From Sesamum alatum (taxonomy: Eukaryota > Streptophyta > Magnoliopsida > Lamiales > Pedaliaceae): a stretch of DNA of 64,000 nt. Both the position numbers and the translations under genes were made by a program. The stretch covers positions 14,446,001 to 14,510,000 of the forward strand of contig JACGWO010000003.1 of NCBI GenBank assembly GCA_034509735.1. Direction: 5' to 3'. Every line of letters starts with the position of its first letter. Position 1 is the first letter of the stretch. Below the pieces are notes generated by a model that saw only the letters and a list, made by a program, of their open reading frames with translations, was not told the origin of the DNA and did no database searches. This document shows positions 10,364 through 23,223 of the stretch, in pieces.

Positions 10364-12266
10364 TGTTAGAATAGGTGACCATGTAAGCCAATTTTGGCAG
10401 GAATATGTAACCTATGTCTAGACAATTTCAGGTGTTTGATAAAACATTTATGAATAAAGAAGTGAAAATTTCATATAGCAATACTTTGTTTACGTTCACT
10501 TATATCTCCTTTTACATATCTGTTCACTACGCAAACAAAGCCCACGGACTGTGAATCGATTTCGGGGGATTGGACTACGCTTGGAGGTAGGTCCATGTAA
10601 TCAGTTTTTACCGAATTAGTCCGGAAATCTCCAAGTCAAGGAATCCCGAAAATGGGTACCGGGATTCCCTTTGAGACTTGCACTAAGCATCTGCTGTCGT
10701 ATTTCATCGACGGGTGACGAAGGTCGTCTAAGCAGTGTTAGTGGATCAGCATGCTAGGAAGCAGCTGACTGAGGTGACTCGCGGGAACCGTCTTACGGAG
10801 GACCTTGAGTATGGTCTGCAAGGTATGACGTATTCTCGGTTCCAACGGTACAGGTCAAGTCATTTGACTTGAGCAACTGCTGAGTTTACCTGCGCATCAG
10901 GTCTGTATCTTAGATATGGTGAGAGATTGCCAAAAATACTCTTGAGTAGTCACAAGCCATGTCAAGTGCAGCTCGGGTGTATAGAGTGACAGTAGTTTCC
11001 AAGAAAGGATCTGTCTCCTGTCAAAAGGTATTGACAGTTGAGTCTCATGTATGCTCTGTGTCTTGTCCCTAAAATTTGTGGCCACAGTAACTGAACAGAA
11101 GGGAAGGTTTCCCTTGCGGCGTTTGGTAAGGACAGACCGACACTTAGGTCCCAAAATGGTACCTGCATTTTCCGTGCTAGATGGCCACCCATGGTATCGG
11201 AAGGATTCTAGGAATCCGACCAAGTCTAGCTGAAAGGTGAACCTAAAGAGTCACACACTATCCACACACACTTAAGTATTTAATTTGGAATTAAATATTG
11301 GAGTAAAGGAATGATTAAATTAGATTTAATCGGGTCCTATATTTTCTAGGAGAAATTAATTCCTTCTATTTGATAAAGGGAATTAAATTAATAAATTGGA
11401 TTTATTAAGGGAATTGTATTAATGAGCCTAGAAAAAATATTAATATTTATTTATTATATTTATTTGGCCTTTTGGAATATTTAATGGAATTTAAATATTC
11501 CATTAAATTAAAATCAACGGTTCAGATGGAAAGGGGAGATGGAAGGCTAGGGTTGGTTTGACTAGGTCAAACACTAGTTTGACTAGGACTTTGACTAGGT
11601 CAAAATCCTAGTCAAAATTAGAGTTCTTAGAGTTGGAGTTTAAAGAGGATTAAACTCCTCCTCTATACAAACCTCTAGCTTCCAACAATTGAAGGATGAT
11701 AAAATTCCAACACACACACACAACACACAATTTTGGCCCCCTCTCCCATCTCTCTCGTCCGCCCTCTCTCTCCACTCTCTCCAAGAAATTATTTTCTAGT
11801 TCTCTTGTTCTTAGAACATTAGAACTTAGATGAATCAATACCGTTAATTGATAACATGTCGTTGATTCATCCACTCGTTGATTCATCCACTCCAAAATAT
11901 ACATTTGTTCGTTGCTAGCACGACGTACAAGATACGTGGGTGGATCGTGTGTCACGATTTGGAAGGTCTCAAGAACGAGATCTCGGTGCAAAACGGGGAA
12001 CAACGCGTGTAACCGTTGAAGACGAAAACGATAACGGGTAGGTCTCGTTTAATATTTTCGTCCTCTTTAATTTTCTACCCTATGGCCTCCATGATCTTTT
12101 ATATGTTCTTTAATCATGAGATACACCAAACACCCGGGAATCTCCAAGGGTACACCCCTTGAGCGTGTTCTTTAATTCATTAAAGCATGCTTTAATTTTT
12201 GTATTTTATTATATATCGCGCTTCCGCATTCGTGCAATTTCCCGGGACGATCCACGATTCCTTTCA
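10364..12266 (+). mobile_element. Complete 3' LTR of P2, type A (1903 bp)
   Basis: It runs from TGTTAGAATAGG, after PPT AAGTGGGAGA, to GATTCCTTTCA. The core block is partly deleted near 11170, where 'ccgtgctagatgg' joins two distant parts. The W-box cluster spans 11568-11616 and a weak TATA lies near 11664. The R hairpin ATCGTGTGTCACGAT is at 11944-11958. The 3' flank is minus-strand gag of element C, so P2 inserted into C's gag. The predicted duplication is ACGTA (12267-12271), with its partner left of the window. Confidence 0.9.
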
Positions 12267-12381
12267 ACGTAAGCCTGGTTTTCAAAATCGAGGACAATCC
12301 TCAGATTTCGCAGCCAATCGTTATAGTTTGTTCCGTCAAATTTGTAGTCTCAAGAATAACAACGAGTGGATTCTTAGACAT
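12267..12381 (-). pseudogene. Element C gag, N-terminal fragment
   Basis: On the minus strand the first ~38 codons of copia gag are readable from an ATG at 12379-12381. They start MSKNP, then LETT, GTNYNDWLRNLRIVL and FENQ, matching the gag starts of G, EL4 and F. It is cut off at 12267 by the P2 insertion, and the rest of element C should continue left of the window. Gag forms the virus-like particle. Confidence 0.85.
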
Positions 12382-14279
12382 CTACATTCAAAATGTAAAG
12401 CAGAAATTTAGTTGATTATTATAATATATTGAATTCAAGTTACGACTTGGTCTTTAGTCATTAACCCCTCCCACTATTTCTTCTAAAAGCCCACCACTCT
12501 CAAGTGGGGTTTTCGGAAAACCATTTCCTAGTGGGCTTGGAGTCCACAAACGCAATTCTCCATGCCCCGCTTTTACGATTCACATGTGAAAGACTTTGTG
12601 GGAGGTATCCAATACCATTCTCATCCAATGAGATCCCCAAGATATTTTGCCTCGCCTCTTCACATGATCCCAATGACTCCAAGCGAATCATGTTACTTAG
12701 CGTTACGCCCGACCCATCAACCAAATGAATATCTCAACTATCGCCCTCCATAACTCGTGAGACAGGGAAATAGGAGAATATTCCATTCGTGCACAATAAC
12801 AATGCAACTTTCTTCCATTCCAAACGTGCCACGACTCGTGAGACCACGAATGGGTGAAAGTATCTTCCTCATTACATTGCTATGGATGGAAGGCTTGGAA
12901 TAATCAAACCATTTGATTTTAATTCCATTTTGGGCCTAATATTTACTTGGACCATCCAAGTGAGAGTTATAGTTTATTAAGACTGAGACCTCATCATTAT
13001 TAGTATTTTGCATGCTCAAGTTTTAAACATTTAATGTAAATAGATGCATTCCAAACACATCATACATTAAAGCATTAAAACATTAAACACATACAAAAGA
13101 AGCCTAGCACGCCCCTGTAGGATGATCACAAGCCCGTTCCTAGGTGATCCACTGAGCCCGCAGTAGATCTATGGTCAATCTAGGGTAAGCCTACACTATT
13201 ACAATTTTTACATCGCATTATCATTCTAATGGGGCCTTGTAAAATCCTCCTCTGTTCTTCTTGACCTTCCACCGTGGGCTCGTCCACCGGACCTTCATCT
13301 CCTTGGAAGCTTACATTTAATAAAATAAATCTTTACAACCTAATCTACTCTCATTACAACATAAAAAGAAACTCCAATATGAAGTTAGGGGGAGTACATT
13401 AATAGAGAGAAAGCAAGCCTTAGTATTCCAAGGCTAAAAACGAAAGAAGGAATAAAAAACAAAGAGGCACGCAGGCCTCACCCAACAATAAATTAAACCA
13501 TACATAGGCCAAAAAGGGCTAGTGATCATCCTTATTGTTTATCAAATAAACAACAACAAAACACATTTATATCTAATATAAACATGTCAAGCAAATAAAT
13601 ACATCCCATGCATTTATAAATAGATATTCAATATCTAAAACAATAAACATAATAAAATGCAGAAAATAACATATTAATAATGCAATTAAAAATATGGATA
13701 TCAACTATACATCCAATGTACAAATATTTTTTTTTTCTGGTTTGGAAATCATTTCCAAAATAATCTAAGGCATAAAAAATAATTTTAGAAAAAATCAATA
13801 TTTAACTAAAATTAAAATATGCCAAAATTAATAATTATCAGAAACTTAGCAGAAATCAGGAAAATCCAATTTTTCGGAAAAAGGCAAAAAAGGCACAAAA
13901 CAGTGATGCCGGCCGGCCGTCTTGCGCGCGCACGCTCAGCAGCGCGCGCGGCCGCCCTCGAGCAGCAGTAGGCACGCGCGCGCACGGGCGGACGCCCGCA
14001 CGCCTGCTGCCCCTGTCGGGCGCCGTCTCCGTTTTTCACTTTTTTTCTTTTTTTTTTTAAATTTTTGCTATAAAACTGAAACATAAACATGCATTTACAG
14101 GAAATCCAATTCTCAAAAATGCATGGATATCCATAATTTCAAAAGCAAAATTAACACATATTTTCTACATATTATCATGCATTAAAGCCATAAATCATTC
14201 TTTCCAAAAGCAATTTAAACATGTTCTTCATGCTCCACACATAATAACATGTAAATCCTATAGCCACAACACCGAACAG
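12382..14279 (-). other. Untranslated leader of element C
   Basis: This stretch lies between PBS and gag on the minus strand and has no credible ORF. It shares segments with the leaders of G and EL4. One CACGAGTCGTG motif is intact in complement at 12830-12840; its partner near 12751 is decayed. It also holds a GC-rich CpG tract (13907-14026). Confidence 0.75.
13907..14026 (-). repeat. GC-rich CGCGCG tract in leader of C
   Basis: A compact GC-rich tract with several alternating GC runs sits in very AT-rich surroundings. It occupies the PBS-proximal part of the leader, as in G, EL4 and E0, and is the shortest of the four. Confidence 0.8.
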
Positions 14280-14292
14280 GGCTCTGATACCA
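14280..14292 (-). other. Primer binding site of element C (tRNA-iMet)
   Basis: The minus strand reads TGGTATCAGAGCC, one base inside the LTR end. This is the complement of the 3' end of plant initiator tRNA-Met, the usual copia primer. Confidence 0.9.
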
Positions 14293-14293
14293 C

Positions 14294-16482
14294 TGAAAGA
14301 ATCGGGTACATCCCTGAAACGCAATGGAAGCGTAGAAAGCATTAATTAAAGCATAATATAAAACGGGTTTAAAGGGGTGTTCCCTTTGAATTTCCCGGGC
14401 GTTCGGTGTTTGTCATAGCATAAATAAAAAAGGAGAAGATGCTGGACATGTGACTAAAAGAAGAAAAACAAAAAGATACATGAAAATGTAAAGAAAACCT
14501 ACCTTTTTGTTTTACGACACGTATAATCGGTACGTGCGTTGTTTCCTTTCCGTTTCTCTTTCCGTTCACTTGAAAATCCAACGTAGAACTCCTCTAATTT
14601 GTTCACACCACACTATAGAATAGATCTCTAATCTATTTCTAGATAGAAGTAGAGAAAAGAAGAAGAAACACTTCCAAAACAACACTATTGTTTAGTGTCT
14701 TTTGGAATGTTTTAGTTAAATCCTTTCTAAAAGGTATGAACACAAAAATGAGAGTTTTTCAGAGAATTTTGGAGATTATTTTGATGGAAAAATTCGTGCA
14801 AGCCAAGGCCATACAAGTTATGTGAATGGTTTTGTGTATGTAGATTTGTTGAATTCAAAATTCAAACTTCTATGGTTAACTTCCAAAGCAACCTACATAC
14901 ACTCACCACTCTCTACATAAACATGCAACATTATAGCAAATAAACCACCCAACAAACCATATAAAGGCTGGTCACATGTGCCTCACATGTGGAAGATTTT
15001 AATTCTTCCTTCACTTGCTATAAAGTGAATTTTTCCATGGACTAGGACTACTAGTCTTGGACTTTTATTTAATATAATTAAATTAAGTCCAAAAAAAGTC
15101 CATTGGGCATTAATTAATCCATTTAATCTCAATCCAATTGAAGCCCATAAGTTTATTTAATCCAATTAAATAAACATAAGTCCGAACTCTAATTAATTGA
15201 TCCAATCAATTAATTAATCCAAACCCGATAAATTAATTCAATTAATTTAAAGGTTCTAAGTCCAAAAATTAACTAATTCTTGGACCATCCATCAAATGGA
15301 TTTCCCAATAAATGATCCAATCATTTATTTTTCTCCTTGAATTCTTCTAGAATTAATTCTAAATTATTTCTACCAATTCCATAGTGATTTGTGTGTGACT
15401 CTTTAGGTTCACCCTCAGCTAGACTTGGTTTTGTGTCAAACACAATTGGTCAATTAAATCCAATTTAATTAACTATTTTCCAATTAACCATTAATCGGAA
15501 AATGCCCGTCACCATGGGTGGCCGTCTAGGAACGATCCATGGCACTAGAGACTAGGTGAATGTTGGCATGAACGTTTAGGCTCCCGAGTTCCATACGAGT
15601 ACGGTCCTTCCATCATCTGTCTCCCAGTCTAAGTCTAGGGCATGGAATTGGGCATCGGTTCCCATCCTGGACTAGACAACTATGCTCAATAACTCGAGAC
15701 TTGTTTTCTCGATTGATCAACGTAGGAAACCATTCCCTACTCGACCAATCGCTGTGGCCACAGACTTAAAGAGCTTAAACCATCTCAGAGCGCATAGGAG
15801 ACTCGACTGTCATATTCTGACAGGTGACGGATCCTATCTTGGAATCTACCCTCCTCAATACATATTCCGACTATACTGGATAAGGCTTATGATAAATGTA
15901 TCCCAGAGACGGACATCTCTTGCCAGACCCTAGATACAGCCTTCATATGCATGTGACTGCCATGATTCCTCAAGTCCAAGGACTAATCTCATACTATCGG
16001 AGCCGAGAATTCCAGTCATACCGACAAAGCCTCCAAGGCTTCCATATGACGATTCCCGCGAGTCAGTTCAGTCAGCTGAAACCCTTGTCAACTAACCCAC
16101 TAATAATGCATAGACGTCCAACATCTATTGCCGATGAAACACAACACTCATCAAATGAATGCAATCCTTAGTGCAAGTCTCTATAGGACCCTTGATGCCC
16201 TGTCTCGAGGTCCTCGACTTGGAACGTTTCAGACCAAACCTCAGAAGTTGGTTTCATAGCTGCCATCCAATGCACAACCCAACTACATGGGTTATACAAT
16301 TAGTCTGTGGACATTTGTTGTGACATTAAAACGTCGTTTAACGTAATTAGTAAGCACAACAAACACATACTGCCAATGATAAATACTTAATATATTCATC
16401 GAGTCAATATTACTTTAATAAAGATTGCTAAGTAGAACCCAAACCGCCAATCCAATTGGCTTTCTGGTCACCTATTCGAACA
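14294..16482 (-). mobile_element. 5' LTR of element C, type C (2189 bp)
   Basis: On the minus strand it starts TGTTCGAATAGGTGACCAG (16482) and ends ATTCTTTCA (14294) next to the PBS. The shared core block lies at about 15405-15560. The region upstream of the TATA lacks the W-box cluster of type A. The right flank is a second type-C-like LTR in the same orientation, so C inserted into an older relative. The predicted duplication is GCATG (16483-16487). Confidence 0.88.
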
Positions 16483-17150
16483 GCATGAACGTGTCTTCGA
16501 GTGCATAGGAGATACCTCTATCACATACTGACAGAGGACGGATCCTCTTCTTAGAATCCACCGTCCTCGCTACACATTCCGGCTGCACTGGATAATGCTT
16601 ATGATACTCATCTTACAGAATGATCACCTCTCGCCATATCCAAGATACAGCCGTCATGTGCACACAATTGCCATGATCCCTCAAGTCTGAGGATTACTCC
16701 CGTACTATCAGAACTGGGGAAAACCAATCATACCGACAAAGCTTCCAAGGCTTCCATATGATCGTGTAGGCGTCCCACGCCTGTCGCTGATGAAACACGG
16801 CACTCATCCAATGAACACAACTCTTGATGCAAGTCTCAATAGGACTCTCGGTGTCCTGTCCCAAGGTCCTCAACTTGGAACGTTTCAGACCCAACTCTAA
16901 ATCAGTTGGTTTCATTACCACAATCCAATGCGTGGCCCAACTGCACGAGTTGTTAACCATGATCTGTGGGCTTTGTTGCGATATAAGTAAAACACCGTTT
17001 TAACAAATGTGAAATGAGCGCAACAAAGTAAGCACCAGAAGTGACGAATACTCATTTTATCCATCACATAATAATATTATATTTACATCGAGTTTTATAA
17101 TAGGTTACAAATCGCCAAACCTATTGGCTTTCTGGTCACCTATTCTAACA
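16483..17150 (-). mobile_element. LTR U3 fragment, type B/C, interrupted by C
   Basis: This is the U3 start part of an LTR, ending CTATTCTAACA at 17150 in complement. It closely follows the corresponding part of the solo LTR at 33800-34516. Its remainder lies on the far side of element C, left of the window. Confidence 0.8.
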
Positions 17151-18608
17151 CTCTAAAGCTAGTCCACACCACCTATGATGGAATCACCCTCAAACCTATG
17201 CTAGTATGTATTGGAGGATTAAGGTAGATCAACTATTGATCTATAGAGAAATCAAGGGAACTCTTCTCTTGTCAACATAAGAAATGAACATAAGACAATG
17301 CTAGAGTGAAAGCTAGACTTTCTAACTTTGAAGGAGAGAAAGTCTAAGAGCTAGAGAGCAAAAAGGAAAGCAACATTTTTTGTATCTTTGTATGTAAAAA
17401 TGGTATATCAATCTCTTGCCTTCTACCCCTTTTTATTGGCATTTCATTTCACTAGATTCATTGAATATAGACAAGCCCTTTTGTCTTGCTCTTGGATAAC
17501 ACTTGTCTTCTTCATAGACAAGTTCTAGCATGACCCATCTTTTCTCCTTTTACACTTGTCTCCTTTATAAAGACGCTTTAGCATGACTCATATTTTCTTC
17601 TTCATCTAAAGATGAAAACAAGTCATGTCTATATTCAATGAATCTTGTCTTGTCGGCTTATGGGTTTGGGGTAAGGTCTTGGGCTTTATCTTAATTTTCA
17701 ATTCGACTAAGTCTAATTTTAATTTATTCCAAACTAATTATTTAGCCCATGATTTTAATTCATTGATTAAATATAAGCCCAAATCAATTAATCAAGTTAA
17801 TTAATTTTCAAGCTTAAATAGATTAATCTTAATTAATCTATCGGATGCTTACTTAATCAAATTAATGCTTTTGAATTTAGACTCCAAATTAAATAATCAT
17901 ATTATTTAATATTCCCATGAATTGATTTCATAAATCATTTCAATCAATTAATTTAACTCTTTAAATTAATTGATTTATTCTCCATAACTAATTCTATAAA
18001 TTAATTCCAATAATTCCATCATGGATTTGTGTGTGATCCTTTAGGTTACTACTCGGCTAAACTTGGACCTGTATCATATATACAATTTAATTAGCAATTT
18101 ACTTGCATTAGATTAACTAGATCTTATCATAATTAATCACCCTCAATTAACTCCTTAATTGGAGGGTACTCGTCACCATGGGTGGCCATCTAGCAATGTT
18201 CCATGGCACTAGAGAATAATTGAATTATTGCGTGAACCTGTGAGCTACGCGTACCATGCAGATATGGTCCCTCCGCTACTAACCTCCCGATCAAAGTCTA
18301 GGGTATGGAATTAGTTACCGGTTCTCATTATCGACTTTGATGTCTATTTATCAAGTCTACAAGTTATGCTTTCAATTTATCAATATAGGAAAAAACCCTT
18401 TCTCCTATTTGATCAACAACCATGGCCATGGGCTTCGAGGAACGCATATTGTATAGAACATAGGAAGTTCGTTATCATCTCATGATAAGTAGCAGATCCT
18501 ATCTTGTAACTCACCAACCTTTCTTAAATTAACATATTATTGAAAAAGATCGTCTAGAATAGTTTACAAAGAGCCAATCAATTGTCTTGACGGTCAACTA
18601 TTCTAACA
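17151..18608 (-). mobile_element. Diverged LTR, type D
   Basis: This minus-strand LTR ends GGTCAACTATTCTAACA at 18608 and carries the shared core block at about 18030-18215. The rest is unlike types A-C. Its U5 end is missing because another LTR was inserted at 17150. It is the only type-D copy in the window. Confidence 0.7.
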
Positions 18609-18977
18609 TTGTCAACCGTTTGACAGGAGACGGATTCTGTCTTGTGTCTTACTGTCCACACTACACATCTTGACTGCACTAGATAGAACTTATAGCAACC
18701 AAGTCTCTCGACCTGGTAGCATCTCGCTGAACCTAAGATATAGACATGGTGTGTATGTGAGTGCCGTAGTCCCTCAAGTTCGAGGAGTAATCTCGTACTG
18801 TCGAAACCGAGAATACAAATCATACCAACCTACCTACTCAAGGATTCCCATTCGATAACTCCCTCGAGTCACCTCAGTGAGGCGCACCGAGCTAGCTAAC
18901 CCACTAATATTGCATGGAGGATTCTCGTCATTTGTCGATGATACGTGACTGTAATCATTTAGTGCAAGTTTCAAATG
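18609..18977 (-). mobile_element. LTR mid-U3 fragment, type A
   Basis: It covers the stretch from the 'caactgtcaatgcc...gacagg' block to the 'cttagtgcaagtctc' block of type A. It is bounded on the left by the type-D insertion (flank TTGTC) and on the right by an abrupt switch to the R region of another LTR. That switch is not at an LTR end, so it is a deletion or recombination joint. Confidence 0.65.
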
Positions 18978-20685
18978 GATGATACCCAATCTCGTATATG
19001 AGATTCTCCAAATTGTGACACGCAATCCACTCACGTATCTTGCACGTCATGCTAGCGAACGAACAAGTATATTGGAGAGGACAGATCAATCACACGTTAT
19101 TAATTTAAACAGGATTAATCCTCCTATATTCAATTGTTCAAGAACAAAAGAACAAGAAAATAATATTCTTGAGAGAGAGAGAGGGCGGACGAGAGGAGAG
19201 AGAGCACGAGTGTGTGTGTGTGTGTGTGTGTTGGAGTTTCATCATCTCTCTTATGGTGAGGGGCTAGGACTATATATAGAGGAGGAGTTTAATCCTCTTC
19301 AAACTCCAACTCTAAAGAAGACTATTTTGACTAGGATTTTGACCTAGTCAAAGTCCTAGCCAAAGTAGTAATTTGACCTAGTCAAATTAATCCTAGCCAT
19401 CCATCTCTCCTTTTAATCTCAACCATTAATTTAATTTAGAGGAATATTTAAAACCTATTTAAATATTCCAAAGGGAAATAAATAAATAAATATAATAAAT
19501 ATAAATATTTATTCTAGGCCCATTAAATTAATTTTTTAATAAATCTAATTTATTAGATTAATCCCTTTTATCTAATAAAAGGGATTAATTCTCTCCAAGA
19601 AAATAAAGGACCCGATTAAATCCAATTTAATCATTCCATTTCTCCAAATATTTAATTCTAAATTAAATACTTAATGTGTGTGGATTGTGTGTAACTCTTT
19701 AGGTTCACCTTTCAGCTAGACTTGGTCGGATTCCTAGAATCTGCCCGTTACCATTGGTGGCCATCTAGCAACGGTCCATGGCACTAGAGACTAGGTGAAT
19801 ATTCGGGGATGAACATTTAGGCTCTAACAGTACACTTGTCCTTCCGTCTACGGTCTCACTACTTAGGGTCTAGGGCACGGAAATTGCAGGTACCCATTTT
19901 GGACCTAAGTATCGGTCTGTCCTTACTAAACGCCGCAAGGGAAACCTTCCCTTTTGTTCAGTTATTATGGCCACAGATTTTAGGGAGAAGACACAGAGCA
20001 TATGTGAGACTCAACTGTCAATGCCTTTTGACATGAAACAGATCCTTTCTTGGAAACTACTGTCACTCTGTACACCGGAGGTGCCCTAGACATGGCTTAT
20101 GACTACTCAAGTGCTTCTTGGCAATCTCTCACCATATCTAAGATACAGCCTTGATATACAGGTAAACTCAGCAGTTCCTCAAGTCAAAGGACTTGACCTG
20201 TACTATCGAAACCGGGAACACACGTCATACCTAGCCGACCCTACTCAAGGTCCTCCGTAAGATGGTTCCCGTGAGTCACCTCAGTCAACTGCTCCCTAGC
20301 AGGCTAACCCACTAACACTGCTTAGACGACCTTCGTCACCCGTCGATGAAATACGACAGCAGATGCTTAGTGCAAGTCTCAAGGGGAATCTCGGTACCCA
20401 TTTTCGAGATTCCTTGACTTGGAAACAACCGGACTGATTCAGCGGGACTGATTTCATAGACCTACCTCCAAGCGTAGTCCCAGTCCCCGAAATACGTTTT
20501 CAGTCTGTGGGCTTTGTTTGCGTAGTGAACAGATATGTATAAAGAAGATAAAGTGAACACAAACAAAGTAATGCCAAATGAATTTCACTCTTTATTCATT
20601 AATAATTTATCAAACCCCTGAAATTGTGTAGACATAGGTTACATTTTGCCTGCCAAGATTGGCTACATGGTCACCTATTCTAACA
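18978..20685 (-). mobile_element. 3' LTR of E0, type A, U5 missing
   Basis: This minus-strand LTR starts within R and runs through TATA (19271), W-boxes, core block and U3 to CTATTCTAACA at 20685. The complementary PPT (20686-20700) and RNase H follow. The R hairpin reads ATTGTGACACGCAAT (19012-19026). A (TG)10 tract lies at 19211-19231. Confidence 0.85.
19270..19386 (-). promoter_or_regulatory. LTR promoter with W-boxes, minus strand
   Basis: TATATATA lies at 19271. Upstream on the minus strand, W-box cores in both orientations, several as TTGACC, span 19326-19386. The arrangement matches the plus-strand type-A LTRs. Confidence 0.6.
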
Positions 20686-20700
20686 ATCTCCCACTTGACC

Positions 20701-21340
20701 TTAAAGCCAATCGCCCATATGTCTAATCCCCATCTTCTCAAGATGTTGCGTATGAGTGCTCTGCGACATAGGCTTTGTCAGTGGATCTGTTGTGTTGTCT
20801 GCTGAGTTGACTCGGTCCATCTGAACGTCACTTCTTCCTACCATTTCTCTTAGAAGATGGTAGCGTCTAAGAATGTGTTTGGAACGGTGATGAGATCTCG
20901 GTTCCTTTGCTTGCGCTATTGCACCATTGTTATCACAAAAGATGACAACGGGCTCGGCGATGCTAGACACCACACCCAACTCTTGGATGTAGTTTCTCAT
21001 CCAAACTGCTTCCTTGGCAGCTTCTGAAGCTGCTGTGTATTCGGCCTCAGTGGTGGAGTCAGCAGTGGTTGCTTGCTTGGAACTTTTCCAAGCCACTACT
21101 CCTCCATTGATATTGAACACATAACCCGATTGAGATTTGGCATCATCGTCATCAGACTCGAAGCTAGCGTCACTAAAGCCTTCCAGGATCAGTGCTCGAT
21201 TGACATAGACTAAGAACATTTCCTTAGTCCTCCTTACGTACTTAAGGATGCCCTTAACAGCATTCCAATGTGCCTCTCCTACACAAGACTGATATCTGCT
21301 TGTCATGCTCAAAGCGTAAGCAATGTCAAGCCTGGTGCAG
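20701..21340 (-). pseudogene. E0: RNase H domain of copia pol
   Basis: The minus strand encodes about 200 residues, starting MSMTSRYQSC and ending HMGDWL at the stop next to the PPT. RNase H acidic motifs are present ([24 protein letters not shown]). The reading frame is open over its length, but the domain is cut off at 21340, where a sliver of type-B LTR abuts it. RT and everything upstream are missing, so it is a broken remnant. Confidence 0.88.
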
Positions 21341-21369
21341 TGCTCCCGGGCGGATCTGCTTGTCCTTCA
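21341..21369 (+). mobile_element. 29-bp terminal sliver of a type-B LTR
   Basis: The sequence GGCGGATCTGCTTGTCCTTCA matches the end of type-B LTRs (compare 58788-58808) with one change. It is followed directly by minus-strand leader. A type-B insertion here was evidently reduced to its last bases by a deletion extending into E0's RNase H. Confidence 0.65.
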
Positions 21370-22000
21370 GGCCCAACATAAAATTAAACCATACATTCAG
21401 TCTAGGGCTCGTGACCATCCATTTCCATCCAACGCACATAATCACATGATCCAATCATATAAAATACATGCTAATATCACATGATTACCAATCATAATTA
21501 TCCAAGATAAAATAAATGCGTAACGTATGAAAAATATGGTACAACCGTTGGCAATAATATTTTTGCCATTTTAGGAAGACCCTTCCTCATTATTTCTAGG
21601 TAAATTATCCCCGGGATTCCAAATCCAACATAATTTAACCTCCCAAAATAATGACTTAGAAAATAGGCAAAAAATTAAACAAAAATGAATTTTCAGCCGC
21701 AGCCGGCGCGCGGAGGCGCTGCCTGACCGGGCGCGCACGCGCCTGGTCGGTAGCAGGCTGCTCGGACGCGCGCGCCGGCATGCTCCCTTGCCCGCGCGCG
21801 CTAGCCTGCCGGCCGCCAGTCGTGCGCCTGCCCTGCGCAGGCGCACGCGCGCGCACGCGCACTGGGCGTGCCTGCCAGGTGCGCGCGCGCGGCCCTTCAG
21901 CACGCAATCGCATGCGCGTGCGCATGCGCGCAGACTCCTCCATCTGCGTGTGCGCGCCTGGAGGCACCGCCCCGTGCGCGTCGTGCTAGCGAACGAACAA
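21370..22000 (-). other. Copia leader fragment with GC-rich tract
   Basis: This is the reverse complement of the PBS-proximal half of a type-A leader. It shares blocks with 51540-51860 of G and includes a CpG-rich tract (about 21698-21978). At 21979-22000 it switches to a piece of R region (CGTGCTAGCGAACGAACAA). Arginine/alanine-rich ORFs on both strands here are composition artefacts. Confidence 0.75.
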
Positions 22001-23223
22001 TGAATGTTCCAACTTCGGGATGCTTGCTTAAGGCCACAGATGGACTTTCAAAGATGACAGACTTTTTTCTCCTCTCCAACAATAGTGAATCCCTCCGGCT
22101 GATCCATATAGATCTCTTCCTCAACAAAACTGTTAAGGAAACACCATTTTCAAGTTCATTTGCCATATTTAATAGTCATACCATGTAGCTATGGCAAGGA
22201 TTATTTGCATGTACTTGGCCATGGCTACCGGCGAGTAGGTGTCCTCAAAGTCGACCCGGGGTCGTTGAGGGTAGCCTTCCGCCACTAGCCTAGCTTAGAA
22301 GGTAGTTACTTTTCCATCAGTGCCATGTTTATGCTTATAGACCCATTTACACCCGATGGGTTTGATACCATTGGAAAGGTCCACAAGCATCCATACTTGA
22401 TTTCTGCTCATGGATTCCATCTCGGTTTTTCATGGTCTCAAGCCACTTCCCTGAGTTGATGTCCGACATCACGTCTCCGTATGTCTTAGGATTATTATCC
22501 AATTGACCTGTCATGCATAAGAAGCCATACCTCTTGGAGGATGTGGTACTCTTACTGACCTAAGGAGGACTAGAACATCCGTGGGAATGGTGGGCGTAGA
22601 CATAACAGGAGTTGGCGGTTCTGGTACCGTGGTTGGCTCCTCGGGAGGCTGTTCGACATGCTGGGCCTGAACGAGCTGTCCAACATGTTGAGCCTCGCGA
22701 GGCTGCTCAATCAATCGGGTACTTAACCTAAAACTTCTTAACGTAGCATCTGTAGCTCCTAGCGCTGATGACCGATGTGTCTTTCTTGATTTCTCAAGGA
22801 GCAGTTCATCATGTTGGGAATCCGATGGAAAACCCTTCTCCAAAAACACTACATTCCTCGAAAAAAATACCTTTTGTTCAGAGAGGTCATAACAGTAATA
22901 ACTTGCAGTTTCCTTCGGATAGCCAACAAACCTGCACAAGCTAGACCTTGATTCTAGCTTGTCTCCCACTAACCTCTTGACGTATGCAGGGCTACCCCAT
23001 TCTCTCAAGTATTTGTAGGGCGCAGGCTTGCCGTGCCATATCTCATATGGCGTCTGGGCTACAACACTGGACGGCGCCATGTTTAATAACATGGTTGTTG
23101 TTTCAAGTGCATAGCCCCAGAAAGACAAGGGCAATTTAGTAAAACTCATCATGGATCGAACCATGTCAAATGAGCTTCAGACTTGTACCTCAATAGGTAA
23201 ACATAACCATATCATGAGTGATC
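22001..23223 (-). pseudogene. E3 pol, distal part: integrase C-terminus and RT
   Basis: The minus strand runs from the integrase core (equivalent of DHSRYGYVYL, near 23220) through a proline-rich linker into RT. A 217-residue open stretch (22511-23164) covers the integrase C-terminus. Just upstream about 230 bp of core are missing, removing the regions of the second Asp and the Glu of the DDE triad. RT has in-frame stops and ends abruptly at 22001. EL4 interrupts it at 23223; E3 continues at 31931, as shown by the TGATC duplication. Confidence 0.88.
23219..23223. repeat. Target-site duplication TGATC, left copy
   Basis: TGATC directly precedes the EL4 LTR start TGTTAG. The same five bases follow EL4's end at 31931-31935. 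Joining the flanks restores a continuous integrase coding sequence of E3. Confidence 0.9.

Noticed and set aside
14282..17150. A host gene between 14.3 and 17.2 kb
   Set aside because: The short ORFs there fall in U3 sequence of type-C LTRs and are not conserved between the two overlapping copies or with 33576-34275.
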